Shown in pieces: positions 19,043 through 29,922 of a DNA stretch of 64,000 bases. Origin of the DNA: Pseudomonas cerasi. Lineage in GTDB: Bacteria; Pseudomonadota; Gammaproteobacteria; Pseudomonadales; Pseudomonadaceae. Position 1 is the stretch's first letter; the number at the start of each line of letters is the position of its first letter. The stretch lies in NCBI RefSeq assembly GCF_900074915.1, contig NZ_LT222319.1, forward strand, positions 310,001 through 374,000, written 5' to 3'. Below the pieces are notes generated by a model. The model ran no database searches, had not been told where the DNA came from, and worked only from the letters and a program-made list of their open reading frames with translations. Both the position numbers and the translations under genes were made by a program.

Positions 19043-20248
19043 TCAGATCGATGATTCGACGCCATGGCGCACGATACGTTTGTCCAGATCGCCGCCCAGC
19101 CAGTAGGCCAGATCAGCCGGCCGTTCAATGTTCCAGGCGACGAAATCCGCCACCTTGCCGACCTCCAGCGAGCCGTGGGTCGCGCTCATGCCCAACGCCC
19201 TGGCGGCATTGAACGTCACCCCCGCCAGTGCTTCTTCGGGCGTCATGCGAAACAGGGTGCAGGCCATGTTCAGCATCAGGCGCAATGACAGGCCCGGCGA
19301 GGTGCCAGGGTTGAGGTCGGTGGAAATCGCAATCGGCACGCCGTGCTTGCGCAGCGCGTCCATCGGCGGCAGTTGCGTTTCACGCAGGAAGTAAAACGCC
19401 CCCGGCAGCAGCACCGCGACGGTTCCGGCAGCCGCCATGGCGATGGCGTCGTCCTCGGTCATGAACTCCAGATGATCCGCCGACAGCGCCTTGTAGCGCG
19501 CTGCCAGGCTCGATCCACCCAATGACGACAGCTGCTCGGCATGCAGTTTGACCGGCAGTGCCAACTGCCCTGCGGTGATGAACACTTGCCCGACCTGCGC
19601 AGGTGAAAACGCCAGGTATTCACAGAAAGCATCCACCGCATCGACCAGCCCTTCGGCTGCCAGCGCCGGGAGCATGTCGTTGCAGATGTGGTTGATGTAA
19701 TCGTCGGCGCGATCGGCGTATTCCGGCGGCAGCGCATGGGCGGCCAGGCAGGTGGCACGCACGGTGACTGACTGGGTGTTGCCCAGACGACGAATCACCC
19801 GCAGGATCTTGCGCTCGTTTTCCAGGTCCAGCCCGTAGCCCGACTTCATCTCGACGGTCGTGACGCCGTCCTTGAGCAAGTGCCGCAAGCGGCGCTCGGC
19901 ACTGGCGTACAGCTCATCTTCACTGGCGGCGCGAGTCGCACGCACCGTGCTGGCAATACCGCCGCCCGCTGCCGCTATTTCTGCGTAGCTGACGCCCTGC
20001 AGACGCTGTTCGAACTCGCCGCTGCGGTTGCCGCCGAACACCGTATGGGTGTGACAGTCGATCAGGCCGGGCGTGACCCATGCACCGCCCAGATCGATGC
20101 AGTTGTCATGTTCCGGCTCGGCCAGCTCGGCCTGAGGCCCGATCCACTCGATGAGCGCTCCGGAGGTCACGATGGCGGCATGCTCGATGATCGAGTATTT
20201 GCCGTGCGCCATGCTTGCGATGTGACAGTTTTTCCAGAGCGTTTTCAT
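19043..20248 (-). CDS. hutI: Imidazolonepropionase
   Basis: Hydrolyses imidazolone-5-propionate to formiminoglutamate. 401 residues, amidohydrolase superfamily. The metal-binding HxH is in [14 protein letters not shown]; a substrate-contact region is [11 protein letters not shown]; a further metal histidine is in KLHAEQLSS; the catalytic Asp region is STDLNPGT. It lies 15 bp downstream of the permease gene and 11 bp before hutG. Confidence 0.96.
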   Translation of the reverse strand: MKTLWKNCHIASMAHGKYSIIEHAAIVTSGALIEWIGPQAELAEPEHDNCIDLGGAWVTPGLIDCHTHTVFGGNRSGEFEQRLQGVSYAEIAAAGGGIASTVRATRAASEDELYASAERRLRHLLKDGVTTVEMKSGYGLDLENERKILRVIRRLGNTQSVTVRATCLAAHALPPEYADRADDYINHICNDMLPALAAEGLVDAVDAFCEYLAFSPAQVGQVFITAGQLALPVKLHAEQLSSLGGSSLAARYKALSADHLEFMTEDDAIAMAAAGTVAVLLPGAFYFLRETQLPPMDALRKHGVPIAISTDLNPGTSPGLSLRLMLNMACTLFRMTPEEALAGVTFNAARALGMSATHGSLEVGKVADFVAWNIERPADLAYWLGGDLDKRIVRHGVESSI

Positions 20249-20263
20249 TCCAGGCCTCGTTGA

Positions 20264-21640
20264 TCAATGAGTGTTGTTGAGCGCCTTGGGCTTGACCCAC
20301 ACAGCGTAGGCGATGAGCAGCAGCACGATCCAGATTGCGCCGACGATCAAGGCTGCACGGTTGTCCGGGAAATAGCCCAGCACGCCGAAGATGAACAGCA
20401 TGAAGGCGATGGCGGCCGCAGGCCCGTAAGGCCAGAACGGCACGGCGAATTTCAGCTGTGCCGCTTCCTCGCGGTGCATCGAGCGGCGCATGGCGACCTG
20501 CGTCAGCAGAATCATCAGCCAGACCCACACGGTGGCGAAGGTGGCCAGCGACGCGATCAGCAGGAACACATCCTTGGGGATCAGGTAGTTGAGCAGCACG
20601 CCGCCCAGCAATGCGATGCCCATGACCAGCACGGTCATCCACGGCACGCCATGGCGTGAAACGCGGGCAAAACTGGCGGGCGCCTGACCATCACGGGCCA
20701 GGCCATACATCATGCGGCCTGCGCCGAAGATGTCGCTGTTGATGGCCGATACGGCCGCCGAGATCACCACGATGTTGAGGATGGTCGCCGCCGAAGCGAT
20801 ACCCAGGTTGTCGAAAATCTGCACGAACGGGCTGCCCTGCGTGCCGATCTGCGGCCACGGGTAGATGCACATCAGCACAAACAGTGTCAGCACGTAGAAC
20901 AGCAGAATGCGCAGCGGTACGGCATTGATCGCCTGCGGCAGGCTGCGTTGCGGGTCCTTCGCTTCGCCTGCGGTAATGCCGATGATTTCAATACCGCCGA
21001 AGGCAAACATCACCACCGCGAACGAGGCGATCAGACCGGTGACACCGTTGGGCATGAAGCCGCCGTGTGCCCACAGGTTGCTGATGCCGATTTCGGTGCC
21101 GCTGGTCGAGCTGCCGATACCGAAGATCATGATGCCGAAGCCTGCAACGATCATCGCCACGATGGCGCTGACCTTGAGGATCGACAGCCAGAACTCGGTT
21201 TCACCAAAGACTTTTACGTTGCACAGGTTGAGCGCGCCGATCAGAAAGACGATGCCCAGCACCCAGATCCAGCGGGGTACTTCCGGAAACCAGAAGCCCA
21301 TGTAGATGCCGAATGCGGTCACGTCGGCGAGGCAGACGATGATCATTTCGAACGCGTAGGTCCAGCCGAGCACGAAGCCGGCCAGCGGGCCCATGTAGCG
21401 CGTGGCGTAATGGCTGAACGAACCGGACACCGGGTCGTGGACCGCCATTTCGCCGAGCGCGCGCATCACCATGTACACCGCCGCGCCGCCGATCAGGTAC
21501 GCCAGCAGTACGGCAGGCCCGGCCTGTTGAATCGCCGAGGCCGAGCCGTAGAACAACCCTGTGCCGATGGCAGAGCCCAGGGCCATGAAGCGGATGTGGC
21601 GGGCGGATAACCCGCGTTTCAAACCATCTTGTGACGTCAT
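20264..21640 (-). CDS. hutT: Amino acid permease, probable histidine transporter HutT
   Basis: 458 residues with about twelve hydrophobic segments, APC superfamily (AAT group). The start region [19 protein letters not shown] carries the G-S-A-I-G-T-G substrate loop. The related E. coli proteins transport aromatic amino acids, proline or histidine. Its position inside the hut operon between hutH and hutI, and the known hut-linked permease of P. fluorescens, support histidine (inference). A direct proline/GABA role cannot be excluded. Confidence 0.85.
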   Translation of the reverse strand: MTSQDGLKRGLSARHIRFMALGSAIGTGLFYGSASAIQQAGPAVLLAYLIGGAAVYMVMRALGEMAVHDPVSGSFSHYATRYMGPLAGFVLGWTYAFEMIIVCLADVTAFGIYMGFWFPEVPRWIWVLGIVFLIGALNLCNVKVFGETEFWLSILKVSAIVAMIVAGFGIMIFGIGSSTSGTEIGISNLWAHGGFMPNGVTGLIASFAVVMFAFGGIEIIGITAGEAKDPQRSLPQAINAVPLRILLFYVLTLFVLMCIYPWPQIGTQGSPFVQIFDNLGIASAATILNIVVISAAVSAINSDIFGAGRMMYGLARDGQAPASFARVSRHGVPWMTVLVMGIALLGGVLLNYLIPKDVFLLIASLATFATVWVWLMILLTQVAMRRSMHREEAAQLKFAVPFWPYGPAAAIAFMLFIFGVLGYFPDNRAALIVGAIWIVLLLIAYAVWVKPKALNNTH

Positions 21641-21742
21641 TTCAGGTCCATTTCATTACAGGTATGGCAAAAGCCGCGAGAACGCCTGCATCCGGCCTCC
21701 CGCAGCGATGACCAAAGCGAGCCCTGCCAGGCTCGCGGTGCA

Positions 21743-23290
21743 TCACAGACTGGGTAGCAGACGTGCAGGAACCAACGGGTTCAGGCAAGTGGAGGACAAC
21801 AGCTGACTGGCAGCTTCGATGTCCGGTGCAAAAAAGCGGTCCTTTTCATAGAACGGGACCTTGCTGCGCAACAGGCTGCGGGCTTGCTCCAGCTTCGGAG
21901 AGGTTTTCAGACCCTCACGCAAGTCCAGACCCTGGCAGGCAGCCAACCATTCTACGGCAAGAATCCCGCGAACGTTTTCTGCCATTTCCCATAAGCGCTT
22001 GCCGGCGGCCGGGGCCATCGACACATGGTCTTCCTGATTGGCCGAGGTCGGCAGGCTGTCGACACTGTGCGGATGGGCCAATGCCTTGTTTTCACTGGCC
22101 AGCGCGGCGGCGGTCACCTGCGCGATCATGAACCCGGAATTGACGCCGCCGTTGGCCACCAGGAAGGGCGGCAGCTGCGACATGTGCTTGTCCATCATCA
22201 GCGAAATGCGACGTTCGCTGAGCGAGCCGATCTCGGCAATGGCCAGCGCGAGGTTGTCCGCCGCCATGGCGACCGGCTCGGCGTGAAAATTACCACCGGA
22301 TATGACGTCGTTCTCGGCGGCGAACACCAGCGGGTTGTCGGACACCGCGTTGGCTTCGATTTCCAGCACCTCGGCGGCCTGACGCAGTTGGGTCAGACAC
22401 GCGCCCATGACCTGTGGCTGGCAGCGCAACGAGTAGGGGTCCTGAACCTTGTCGCAGTTGCGGTGCGACTCGGACACGCCGCTGCTTTCGCCCAGCAGGT
22501 CACGGTAGCAGGCTGCCGCGTCGATCTGCCCGCGCTGACCGCGTGCGGCATGAATGCGCGCGTCGAAGGGCGAGCGCGAGCCGAGCACGGCTTCAACCGT
22601 CAGCGAGCCGCAGGTCAGGGCTGCAGCGAACAGGTCTTCGCCTTCGAACAGGCCGCGCAATGCGTAGGCGGTAGACACTTGCGTACCGTTGAGCAGTGCC
22701 AGCCCTTCCTTGGCTGCCAGGGTCAGCGGTTGCAGCCCGGCAGCCGCCAGCGCATCGACGTCGTTCAGCCATTCGCCCTTGTAGCGCGCCTTGCCTTCGC
22801 CCAGCAGCACCAGCGACATGTGCGCCAGCGGTGCAAGGTCGCCGGAAGCACCGACCGAGCCCTTGAGCGGAATATGCGGGTAGACCTCGGCATTGATCAG
22901 CGCAATCAGGGCGTCGATGACCACTCGCCGAATGCCCGAGAAGCCGCGGCTCAGGCTGTTGACCTTGAGCACCATGATCAGACGCACCAGCTCATCGCTG
23001 ATCGGCTGACCGACACCGGCCGCATGCGACAGCACCAGCGAACGCTGCAGGTTTTCCAGGTCTTCGCTGGCAATCCGCGTCGAAGCCAGCAGACCGAACC
23101 CGGTGTTGATGCCGTAGGCGGTGCGGTTCTCGGCCAGAATGCGCTCGACACAGGCGACGCTGTCGTCGATCTGCTGGTCTGCGCTGCTGTCCAGCGTCAG
23201 GCTGACCGGCTGCAGATAAATACCGCGCAGTTGCGCCAGGGTCAGTTTGCCGGGGATCAGGTTCAGCGTCTTGGCAGATAAGGTGGTCAC
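21743..23290 (-). CDS. hutH: Histidine ammonia-lyase
   Basis: Converts L-histidine to trans-urocanate. 515 residues, from a GTG at 23290 with AAGGAG ten bases upstream. The self-cyclising Ala148-Ser149-Gly150 triad that forms the MIO cofactor is intact in [15 protein letters not shown]. Other active-site residues of the P. putida enzyme are recognisable: Tyr59 (AYGINTG), His89 (LSHAAG), Asn in LLNGTQ, Gln-Asp-Pro-Tyr-x-x-Arg in QDPYSLR, Phe in GGNFHAEP and Glu in NQEDHVS. This is therefore the functional histidase of the operon. Confidence 0.97.
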   Translation of the reverse strand: MTTLSAKTLNLIPGKLTLAQLRGIYLQPVSLTLDSSADQQIDDSVACVERILAENRTAYGINTGFGLLASTRIASEDLENLQRSLVLSHAAGVGQPISDELVRLIMVLKVNSLSRGFSGIRRVVIDALIALINAEVYPHIPLKGSVGASGDLAPLAHMSLVLLGEGKARYKGEWLNDVDALAAAGLQPLTLAAKEGLALLNGTQVSTAYALRGLFEGEDLFAAALTCGSLTVEAVLGSRSPFDARIHAARGQRGQIDAAACYRDLLGESSGVSESHRNCDKVQDPYSLRCQPQVMGACLTQLRQAAEVLEIEANAVSDNPLVFAAENDVISGGNFHAEPVAMAADNLALAIAEIGSLSERRISLMMDKHMSQLPPFLVANGGVNSGFMIAQVTAAALASENKALAHPHSVDSLPTSANQEDHVSMAPAAGKRLWEMAENVRGILAVEWLAACQGLDLREGLKTSPKLEQARSLLRSKVPFYEKDRFFAPDIEAASQLLSSTCLNPLVPARLLPSL

Positions 23291-23344
23291 GATGCTGCTA
23301 CTCCTTGATGAATGTCAGCGACGGCTGGTGGCCATACGCTGTTT

Positions 23345-24886
23345 TTATAGGCCTGCCGCGTTGTTACGGCAGTGCTGGAAAATCCTTTCCAGCGACGCTT
23401 CGTCTTTGATCAGGGCCGCGCTGCTGGCGATGTCCGGAGCCAGCCAGCGGTCTTCGTCGTAGGCCGGGATGCGCTCGCGCAGCAGTCGCCACGCGGCACC
23501 GGTGCCCACGCCAAAACCCTGTGTCTTGAGAAATTCGAATGCCTGGGCCGCGAGCAAATACTCGATGGCCAGAATCTGCGTGGTATTGCCCAGCACCTTG
23601 TGCAGCTTGAGCGCGGCGCTGGTGCCCAGGCTCAGGTGATCCTCCTGCAGGCCGGAGGTCACGTAGTTGTCGACCACAGCCGGCTGCGCCATCTGGCGGT
23701 TTTCCGCGCACAGCGAAGCGGCGACGTACTGGACGATCATCATTCCCGAGTTGACCCCCGGCTGGGTGACCAGAAACGCCGGCAGGCCGCTGACCATCGG
23801 GTTGATCAGGCGGTCCAGGCGCCGTTCGGCGATCGAGCCCAGCTCGGCCATCGCCATGCACAGCAGGTCTGCCGCCATGGCCACCGACTGGCCGTGTGGA
23901 TTGGCCTGGGACACCACTCGGAAAGCGTCGGGCGTGCCGAGCAGCAGCGGGTTATCGGTGACTGAATTGAGCTCGATCTCGACCTGGCGAGTGGCGTGAG
24001 CCAACTGGTCGCGGGTGGCGCCATGCACCTGGGGAATCGAACGAATACTCAGCGCATCCTGGGTCCGAATGCCTTCGCTGCTGGCGAGCACTTCGCTGCC
24101 TGCCAGTAACGTGCGCAGGTTCTTGCCCACCTGTTGCATGCCCGGATGCGGCTTGAGGGCGAGGATGCTTGCATCGAACGCGTCCAGCTGGCCGCGCAGG
24201 GCTTCGAAGCTCATCGCGCCGATCACGTCGGCCCACTGGCTCAGACGCTCGGCGTCGGCGATGGCCAGACAGCTCAGGCCGGTCATGCACGGTGTGCCGT
24301 TGACCAGGCACAATCCGTCCTTGGCGCCGAGGATGACCGGAGCCAGACCTTCTTCGTTCAAGGCCTGCTCAGCCGGGACGATCTGCCCGCGATAGCTGAC
24401 CTGGCCGATGCCCAGCAACGCGACGCCGACGTGCGCCATGTGCGTCAGGTAACCCACCGAGCCCTGCGCCGGTACTTGCGGCGTGATGCCCCGGTTGAGC
24501 AGGGCCAGTAGCGCTTCGACCACTTGCCGGTGAATGCCGGACTTGCCCTGACTGTAGTTGAGAATCGCGGCGCAGATGATTGCGCGGGTCTGCTCGTCGG
24601 CCAGTGGCGCACCGACGCCGCAGGCATGGCTGAGCAGGGTATTGCGCGACAGGCGACTGAGCTGTTCGCCTTGCAGTGACACATTGCACAGCGCGCCGAG
24701 CCCGGTGTTCACGCCATAGGCGCGCTCGCCGCTGACGACGATGCGCTGCACGATGGCCTGAGCGTTGTCGATCCGTGCCCAGGCAGCATCCGACAGGACC
24801 AGTCTTGCGCCATGCCGGGCCACGGCGACCACGTCCTGCCAGCCTGCAGGTGCTTCACCGATGACGATCTGTTCTGCTCGCGACAT
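23345..24886 (-). CDS. HutH-like protein lacking the MIO Ala-Ser-Gly triad
   Basis: 513 residues from the ATG at 24886 (MSRAEQIVIGEAP, AAGGA ten bases upstream; a TTG six bases earlier is less well placed). The fold is clearly that of the aromatic amino acid lyases and aligns end to end with the next gene. However, where HutH has [14 protein letters not shown], this protein has GSVG-YLTH-MAH: the three MIO residues are missing. The Tyr of QDPYSLR is Leu (QDALSIR) and the Phe of GGNFHAEP is Pro (QANPHGQ). Kept are Tyr (RAYGVNTG), His (LSHACG), Asn (LVNGTP) and Glu (LQEDHLS). It should not deaminate by the MIO route. It lies between hutV and hutH; a related second hutH exists in P. fluorescens hut loci. 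Role unknown. Confidence 0.85.
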   Translation of the reverse strand: MSRAEQIVIGEAPAGWQDVVAVARHGARLVLSDAAWARIDNAQAIVQRIVVSGERAYGVNTGLGALCNVSLQGEQLSRLSRNTLLSHACGVGAPLADEQTRAIICAAILNYSQGKSGIHRQVVEALLALLNRGITPQVPAQGSVGYLTHMAHVGVALLGIGQVSYRGQIVPAEQALNEEGLAPVILGAKDGLCLVNGTPCMTGLSCLAIADAERLSQWADVIGAMSFEALRGQLDAFDASILALKPHPGMQQVGKNLRTLLAGSEVLASSEGIRTQDALSIRSIPQVHGATRDQLAHATRQVEIELNSVTDNPLLLGTPDAFRVVSQANPHGQSVAMAADLLCMAMAELGSIAERRLDRLINPMVSGLPAFLVTQPGVNSGMMIVQYVAASLCAENRQMAQPAVVDNYVTSGLQEDHLSLGTSAALKLHKVLGNTTQILAIEYLLAAQAFEFLKTQGFGVGTGAAWRLLRERIPAYDEDRWLAPDIASSAALIKDEASLERIFQHCRNNAAGL

Positions 24887-24898
24887 CTGCAACGGTCC

Positions 24899-25729
24899 TT
24901 AAAGGGTGGCTACGCGACGCTGAACGAAACGATCCACGTAATCGTCGGCGGGCGAGTGGAGAATTTCTTTCGGCGTACCGACCTGAATCAATCGACCATC
25001 CTTGAGGATCGCGATGCGATTGCCGATGCGCACGGCCTCGTCCAGATCGTGGGTAATGAACACGATGGTCTTGTGCAGGCTGGCTTGCAGCTCCAGCAAC
25101 TGGTCCTGCATCTCGGCGCGGATCAACGGGTCGAGGGCGCTGAATGCTTCGTCCATCAGAATGATGTCGGTGTCGGCCGCCAGCGCGCGGGCCAGACCCA
25201 CACGCTGACGCATGCCGCCAGAAAGCTGGTGCGGGTATTTGTTCTCATAGCCCTTGAGGCCTACGGTGGTGATCCAGTGCAGCGCGCGTTCCTGACACAG
25301 CGCCTTGCTCTCGCCACGCACGGTCAGGCCGTAGGCCACGTTGGCCAGCACGGTCTTGTGCGGCAGCAGGCCGAAGCTCTGGAACACCATGCTGATCTTG
25401 TGCCGGCGGAATTGGCGCAACGCCTCCATGTCGTAACGCAGGATGTCTTCGCCATCGACCAGAATCTCGCCGCTGGTGGGGTCGATCAGCCGGTTGAAAT
25501 GACGCACCAGCGTCGATTTTCCCGAGCCGGAGAGGCCCATGATGACGAAGATTTCGCCGCTGCCGATCGACAGCGACAGGTCGTTGACCCCGACCACACA
25601 GCCGGTCTGGGCCAGCACCTGGTCCTTGCTCTGGTTTTGCCTGATCAACTCCAGCGCTTCTTTCGAGCGGTTGCCGAAGATCTTGAATACGTTTTTGACG
25701 ACGATTTTGTTCGGTTCCACGCTGCTCAT
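24899..25729 (-). CDS. hutV: ABC transporter ATP-binding protein, histidine/quaternary amine type
   Basis: 276 residues of the ProV/OpuA class. Walker A is [11 protein letters not shown], the Q-loop is in [11 protein letters not shown], the signature LSGGMRQR, Walker [17 protein letters not shown] and the switch His in FITHDLDEA. There is no C-terminal CBS pair, unlike glycine betaine ProV, so it resembles the shorter HutV form. The start overlaps the permease stop by four bases (ATGA). With hutW and hutX it should import histidine. Confidence 0.92.
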   Translation of the reverse strand: MSSVEPNKIVVKNVFKIFGNRSKEALELIRQNQSKDQVLAQTGCVVGVNDLSLSIGSGEIFVIMGLSGSGKSTLVRHFNRLIDPTSGEILVDGEDILRYDMEALRQFRRHKISMVFQSFGLLPHKTVLANVAYGLTVRGESKALCQERALHWITTVGLKGYENKYPHQLSGGMRQRVGLARALAADTDIILMDEAFSALDPLIRAEMQDQLLELQASLHKTIVFITHDLDEAVRIGNRIAILKDGRLIQVGTPKEILHSPADDYVDRFVQRRVATL

Positions 25730-26577
25730 TTGTGCGCCTCATGCCGTGGGCGGCCATAGGCCTGCGTGATACGGTCGATGACGACCGCCAGAATGACAAT
25801 GGCCAGGCCCGCTTCCAGCCCGCGCCCGACGTTGAGGGTCTGAATGCCCACCAGCACGTCTTCGCCAAGCCCGCGTGCGCCGATCATCGAGGCGATCACC
25901 ACCATCGACAGCGCCATCATGGTGGTCTGGTTGATACCGGCCATGATGCTCGGCATCGCCAGCGGCAGTTGCACGCCGAACAGTTGCTGCCAGCGATTGG
26001 CGCCGAACGCGTTGATGGCTTCCATCACTTCACCATCCACCTGACGAATGCCCAGATCGGTCAGACGAATCAGCGGCGGTGCGGCGTAAATTACGGTGGC
26101 GAAGATCGCCGGCACCTTGCCCAGACCGAACAGCATCAGCACCGGGATCAGGTACACGAAGCTGGGCATGGTCTGCATGATGTCCAGCAGCGGCATCAGC
26201 ACCGAGCGCAGCCGATTGCTGCGTGCCGAGAGGATGCCCAGCGGAATGCCGATCAGCACCGCGATGATCGTGGCGACCAGCATCAGCGCCAGCGTCTGCA
26301 TCAGCTTGTCCCACAACCCGACCGCACCGACCAGAAACAGCAGGCCGACGATGACCAGCGTCGTGACGATCTTGCGTGTCGCGTGCCAGGCAATACCGCC
26401 GACGATCATCAGCATCAGCCACCACGGCGCCATGCGCAGCAGGCCTTCGAGGTTGACAATGGCCCATAGCAGGGTGTCGGAAATGTGCCGGAACACATCG
26501 CCGTACTGCGTGACCAGTGAGTCGACGCCATCGTTGACCCAGTTGGCGATCGAGAAAGTGAAGCTTTCAGGAAACAT
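25726..26577 (-). CDS. hutW: ABC transporter permease, histidine/quaternary amine type
   Basis: 283 residues, ProW-like. About six hydrophobic segments follow an N-terminal stretch ([20 protein letters not shown]) that resembles the ProW N-terminus. The EAA-type loop, [20 protein letters not shown], lies at about residue 190-210. Its stop overlaps the hutV start, indicating translational coupling. Part of the HutXWV set. Confidence 0.92.
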   Translation of the reverse strand: MFPESFTFSIANWVNDGVDSLVTQYGDVFRHISDTLLWAIVNLEGLLRMAPWWLMLMIVGGIAWHATRKIVTTLVIVGLLFLVGAVGLWDKLMQTLALMLVATIIAVLIGIPLGILSARSNRLRSVLMPLLDIMQTMPSFVYLIPVLMLFGLGKVPAIFATVIYAAPPLIRLTDLGIRQVDGEVMEAINAFGANRWQQLFGVQLPLAMPSIMAGINQTTMMALSMVVIASMIGARGLGEDVLVGIQTLNVGRGLEAGLAIVILAVVIDRITQAYGRPRHEAHK

Positions 26578-26650
26578 AAGCGGCTCTCAAATGAGGTGTG
26601 TCGGGTCAACGACGGGGCTGTCGAACCTTACAGTCCGACAGCCCGGTCGT

Positions 26651-27619
26651 TTACAACGAAGCGTCCACCTTCTTCGCGGCGTCTTCGCTGACCCATTTGT
26701 GCCAGACTTCGGGGTGCTCTTTCAGGAAAATCTTCGCCAGCTTCGGCGATTCGATGCGTTCCTTGGCCATGCGCCCCAGGTTCTGGTTGAGCAGGTCGAT
26801 AGGCAGGTTGACCTTTTCCAGGATGGCGACCAGTTCAGGGGCCTCATCGTGGAACACTTTGGACACGCCGACCTTGATATCGATCGTCTTGTTGACCCCG
26901 GCTTTCTCTTCCAGACGCACCAGGTCTACCTGACCCATGAGCGGCGTGGGTGACCAATAGTAGGCCAGGATCGGTTCGCCACGTTTGTAGCTGGAGAGAA
27001 TCGCCGCATCCAGCGCCGGGCCGGTGCCCGGGCGGAAGTTGGTGTATTTGCTTTCCAGGCCGTAGCTCTTGAGCATTTCGCTGTTTTCCAATTCACAGGT
27101 CCAACCCGCCGGGCAGTTGTAGAAACGCCCTTTGGATGGCTCTTCCTGATCCTTGAACACGGCTGAATACTGGGCCAGATCGCTGATGGATTTCAGGTTG
27201 GGTGCCTTGGCTTCCAGCTTGCGTTTGGCATCGCCTTCGATCACATAGCGCGGCACGTACCAGCCTTCCACTGCGCCGACGATCGGCGCGCCGACACCAA
27301 CCACTTTCCCGGCAGCGGCGGCCTTGTTCCAGACCTCGCTGCGACCGACCCATTCTTCGGCAAAGATCTGGATATCGTTGGTGCCCAGGGCGTTTTCCAT
27401 GGCGATGGAATTGCCGGGCAGGGCGTCAACCGTGCAGCCGTAACCCTTGTCCAGAACGACCTGCAGAATGTCGGTCAGCAGCATCGCGCTTTCCCAGTTA
27501 AGACCGGCGAATTTCACCGGCTTGCCTGATTCGCACCAGCCGGCAGCCTGACTTGCGCCTGCGCTGGCGAGCAGGCCAGCGGATACCAGGGTGGTCAGCA
27601 GGGCCTTTTTCATATTCAT
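26651..27619 (-). CDS. hutX: Periplasmic substrate-binding protein, histidine/quaternary amine type
   Basis: 322 residues from the ATG at 27619 (MNMKKALLTTLVSAGLLAS), with a signal peptide cleaved near ASQAAG. OpuAC-like fold: CESGKPVKFAGLNWESAML, VDALPGNSIAMENALGTND, and YYWSPTPLMG near residue 215. The family binds betaine, choline or histidine; the hut context points to histidine. Upstream in-frame codons run into the hutU-hutX gap and are not part of the protein. Confidence 0.92.
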   Translation of the reverse strand: MNMKKALLTTLVSAGLLASAGASQAAGWCESGKPVKFAGLNWESAMLLTDILQVVLDKGYGCTVDALPGNSIAMENALGTNDIQIFAEEWVGRSEVWNKAAAAGKVVGVGAPIVGAVEGWYVPRYVIEGDAKRKLEAKAPNLKSISDLAQYSAVFKDQEEPSKGRFYNCPAGWTCELENSEMLKSYGLESKYTNFRPGTGPALDAAILSSYKRGEPILAYYWSPTPLMGQVDLVRLEEKAGVNKTIDIKVGVSKVFHDEAPELVAILEKVNLPIDLLNQNLGRMAKERIESPKLAKIFLKEHPEVWHKWVSEDAAKKVDASL

Positions 27620-27732
27620 TGTCGATGCTCCTAAGCCTGAAATGGATGACGGCAGCTTCAAGTAGGCATCCGGCCCGTGGGCATGCTCATGCCCGTCCCC
27701 GACGTGTGCCGGCCTGATGGCCGGCAACGTTG

Positions 27733-29430
27733 TCAACGTCCGATCATTGGCAGGTTCAAGCCCTGCTCTTTGGCACAATCGATAGCGATGTCGTAACCGG
27801 CATCGGCATGACGCATCACCCCGGTGGCCGGGTCGTTGTGCAATACGCGGGCGATACGCTCGGCGGCTTCATCCGTACCGTCGCAGACGATCACCATGCC
27901 GGAATGCTGCGAGAAGCCCATGCCGACGCCTCCACCGTGGTGCAGCGAGACCCAGGTCGCACCGCTGGCGGTATTGAGCAGGGCATTGAGCAGCGGCCAG
28001 TCGGAGACGGCATCGGAGCCATCGCGCATGGATTCGGTCTCGCGGTTGGGGCTGGCGACCGAGCCGGAGTCCAGGTGGTCGCGGCCGATTACCACCGGTG
28101 CCGACAACTCGCCACTGCGGACCATTTCGTTGAAGGCCAGGCCCAGCTTGGCGCGCTGGCCCAGACCGACCCAGCAGATACGCGCTGGCAAGCCCTGAAA
28201 GCTGATTCGCTCGCGGGCCATGTCCAGCCAGTTGTGCAGGTGCTCGTCATCCGGGATCAGCTCTTTGACCTTGGCGTCGGTCTTGTAGATGTCCTGCGGA
28301 TCGCCCGACAGCGCGGCCCAGCGGAACGGCCCGATGCCACGGCAGAACAGCGGACGGATGTAGGCGGGCACGAAACCCGGGAAATCGAAGGCATTGGTGA
28401 CGCCGACTTCCTTGGCCATCTGGCGAATGTTGTTGCCATAGTCGAAGGTCGGAATGCCGGCTTGCTGGAAGGCGAGCATGGCTTCGACGTGTTCGGCCAT
28501 CGATTGCTTGGCCGCCTTGACCACACTGGCCGGCTCGCTGACCGAGCGGGCACGGTACTCGTCCCAGGTCCAGCCTTTGGGCAGGTAGCCATTGAGCGGG
28601 TCGTGGGCGCTTGTCTGGTCGGTGACCATGTCCGGGCGCACACCGCGACGGACCATTTCCGGCAGGATGTCCGCCGCGTTGCCACACAGGGCGATGGAGA
28701 TGGCTTTGCCTTCGGCCGTGTATTTCGCGATACGCGCCAGTGCGTCATCGAGATCAGCGGCCTGTTCGTCGACGTAGCGGGTCTTGATGCGGAAATCGAT
28801 ACGGCTCTGCTGGCATTCGATGTTCAGCGAGCAGGCCCCGGCCAGTGTCGCGGCCAGCGGCTGCGCGCCACCCATGCCGCCCAAACCTGCGGTCAACACC
28901 CAGCGGCCCTTGAGGTTGCCGTCATAGTGCTGGCGACCGGCTTCGACGAAGGTTTCGTAAGTGCCTTGCACGATGCCCTGGCTGCCGATGTAGATCCAAC
29001 TGCCGGCGGTCATCTGGCCATACATGGCCAGGCCCTTGGCATCCAGTTCGTTGAAGTGCTCCCAGCTGGCCCAGTGCGGCACCAGGTTGGAGTTGGCGAT
29101 CAATACGCGCGGGGCGTTGCTGTGGGTCTTGAACACGCCGACCGGCTTGCCGGACTGCACCAGCAGGGTTTCATCATCGTTGAGCTGAGTGAGGCTTTCG
29201 ACGATCTTGTCGTAGCACTCCCAGTTGCGTGCGGCACGACCGATGCCACCGTAAACCACCAGTTCATTGGGGTTTTCGGCGACTTCCGGGTCGAGGTTGT
29301 TCATCAACATGCGCAGCGGTGCTTCGGTCAGCCAGCTCTTGGCGGTCAGTTGAGTACCGCGTGCAGCCCGTACTACACCTTCGCGATGGCGGGTCCAGTC
29401 CTGCTTAAGGTCTTGATTATTCTCGGTCAC
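27733..29430 (-). CDS. hutU: Urocanate hydratase
   Basis: Hydrates urocanate to imidazolone propionate, using NAD as an electrophile. The GTG at 29430 ([18 protein letters not shown]) has GAGG seven bases upstream and gives 565 residues, close to the family's usual 557; longer in-frame starts run through the promoter. Recognisable segments: [32 protein letters not shown] (NAD-binding Rossmann), [13 protein letters not shown], and the active-site Cys region [12 protein letters not shown]. First gene of the hut operon, immediately downstream of the HutC operator and sigma-54 promoter. Confidence 0.96.
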   Translation of the reverse strand: MTENNQDLKQDWTRHREGVVRAARGTQLTAKSWLTEAPLRMLMNNLDPEVAENPNELVVYGGIGRAARNWECYDKIVESLTQLNDDETLLVQSGKPVGVFKTHSNAPRVLIANSNLVPHWASWEHFNELDAKGLAMYGQMTAGSWIYIGSQGIVQGTYETFVEAGRQHYDGNLKGRWVLTAGLGGMGGAQPLAATLAGACSLNIECQQSRIDFRIKTRYVDEQAADLDDALARIAKYTAEGKAISIALCGNAADILPEMVRRGVRPDMVTDQTSAHDPLNGYLPKGWTWDEYRARSVSEPASVVKAAKQSMAEHVEAMLAFQQAGIPTFDYGNNIRQMAKEVGVTNAFDFPGFVPAYIRPLFCRGIGPFRWAALSGDPQDIYKTDAKVKELIPDDEHLHNWLDMARERISFQGLPARICWVGLGQRAKLGLAFNEMVRSGELSAPVVIGRDHLDSGSVASPNRETESMRDGSDAVSDWPLLNALLNTASGATWVSLHHGGGVGMGFSQHSGMVIVCDGTDEAAERIARVLHNDPATGVMRHADAGYDIAIDCAKEQGLNLPMIGR

Positions 29431-29539
29431 AAAAAAATCCTCGGCGATCAATTCGAACCAGCCCGATGAAGGGCGAGCAGCGCCTGGCGAAGCAGGCCTA
29501 TTCAGTTGGGTAGAAGACAGAGTGTTAAGCCTGTCTCTA

Positions 29540-29553
29540 CTTGTACATACAAG
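29540..29553 (-). promoter_or_regulatory. HutC operator
   Basis: CTTGTACATACAAG, whose complement CTTGTATGTACAAG is the Pseudomonas HutC-type operator, a GntR-family site bound in the absence of urocanate. It lies 110 bases upstream of the hutU start codon and covers the expected transcription start of the sigma-54 promoter. The hutC gene itself is not in this window. Confidence 0.88.
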
Positions 29554-29557
29554 CATA

Positions 29558-29573
29558 TGCAATCAAAAGACCA
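29558..29573 (-). promoter_or_regulatory. Sigma-54 promoter of the hut operon
   Basis: Read on the minus strand the sequence is TGGTCTTTTGATTGCA: TGG, eight bases, TTGC, A. This has the invariant GG-N10-GC spacing of -24/-12 elements. Transcription would start near 29547, inside the HutC operator, so the repressor should block the promoter directly. Sigma-54 control of hut by CbrB/NtrC is established in P. fluorescens and P. putida. Confidence 0.78.
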
Positions 29574-29922
29574 ACTTTGTGCTGTCGCTGTTTTTTGCCC
29601 ATCGAATCTATCTGCAGGGCTTTATTTATGCGGGCCTGGTGCTTTTGATCAGCAAAGGGGCATTTCTCCGAAAAGGGCTGGACGTTGTTACCTGAATGAC
29701 TTTTTGCGCAGTTTTGGGGCAACAGGTAACAGATTGGTGCGGGGAATGTGTGCGCCGCATTCGGGCCGGGAATGAACTGCCGCTGGGTGTTTGCAAGCAG
29801 CGCATTTGGCGGGCTGCAAATGGCCTCTTTAGCATGGGAACGAACCCCCTCAAGCATGCGTCATACCCAGGCCTGAGCCAGCATTCACCGGCCTGCGATT
29901 AGGTCTCGCGGGTGTTTTCGTG
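29574..29922. other. Long gap between divergent hutU and betT, no gene seen
   Basis: About 350 bases without a convincing coding frame; short open frames lack ribosome binding sites and protein-like composition. The stretch is less GC-rich than its neighbours (T-rich runs at 29590-29700). It probably holds activator binding sites (CbrB or NtrC) for the hut sigma-54 promoter, but no clear site could be named. Confidence 0.5.

Noticed and set aside
23345..24886. HutH-like gene as a simple pseudogene or sequencing error
   Set aside because: The loss is in frame, flanking residues are also changed (DLAP to YLTH), and other pocket residues differ in a consistent way, so it looks like an established divergent protein.
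24887..24892. TTG start for the HutH-like protein
   Set aside because: It is only three bases from the AAGGA motif, whereas the ATG at 24886 has a usable spacing.
29506..29775. Plus-strand frame across the hut promoter
   Set aside because: It runs through the HutC operator and sigma-54 promoter, has no homology and no ribosome binding site.
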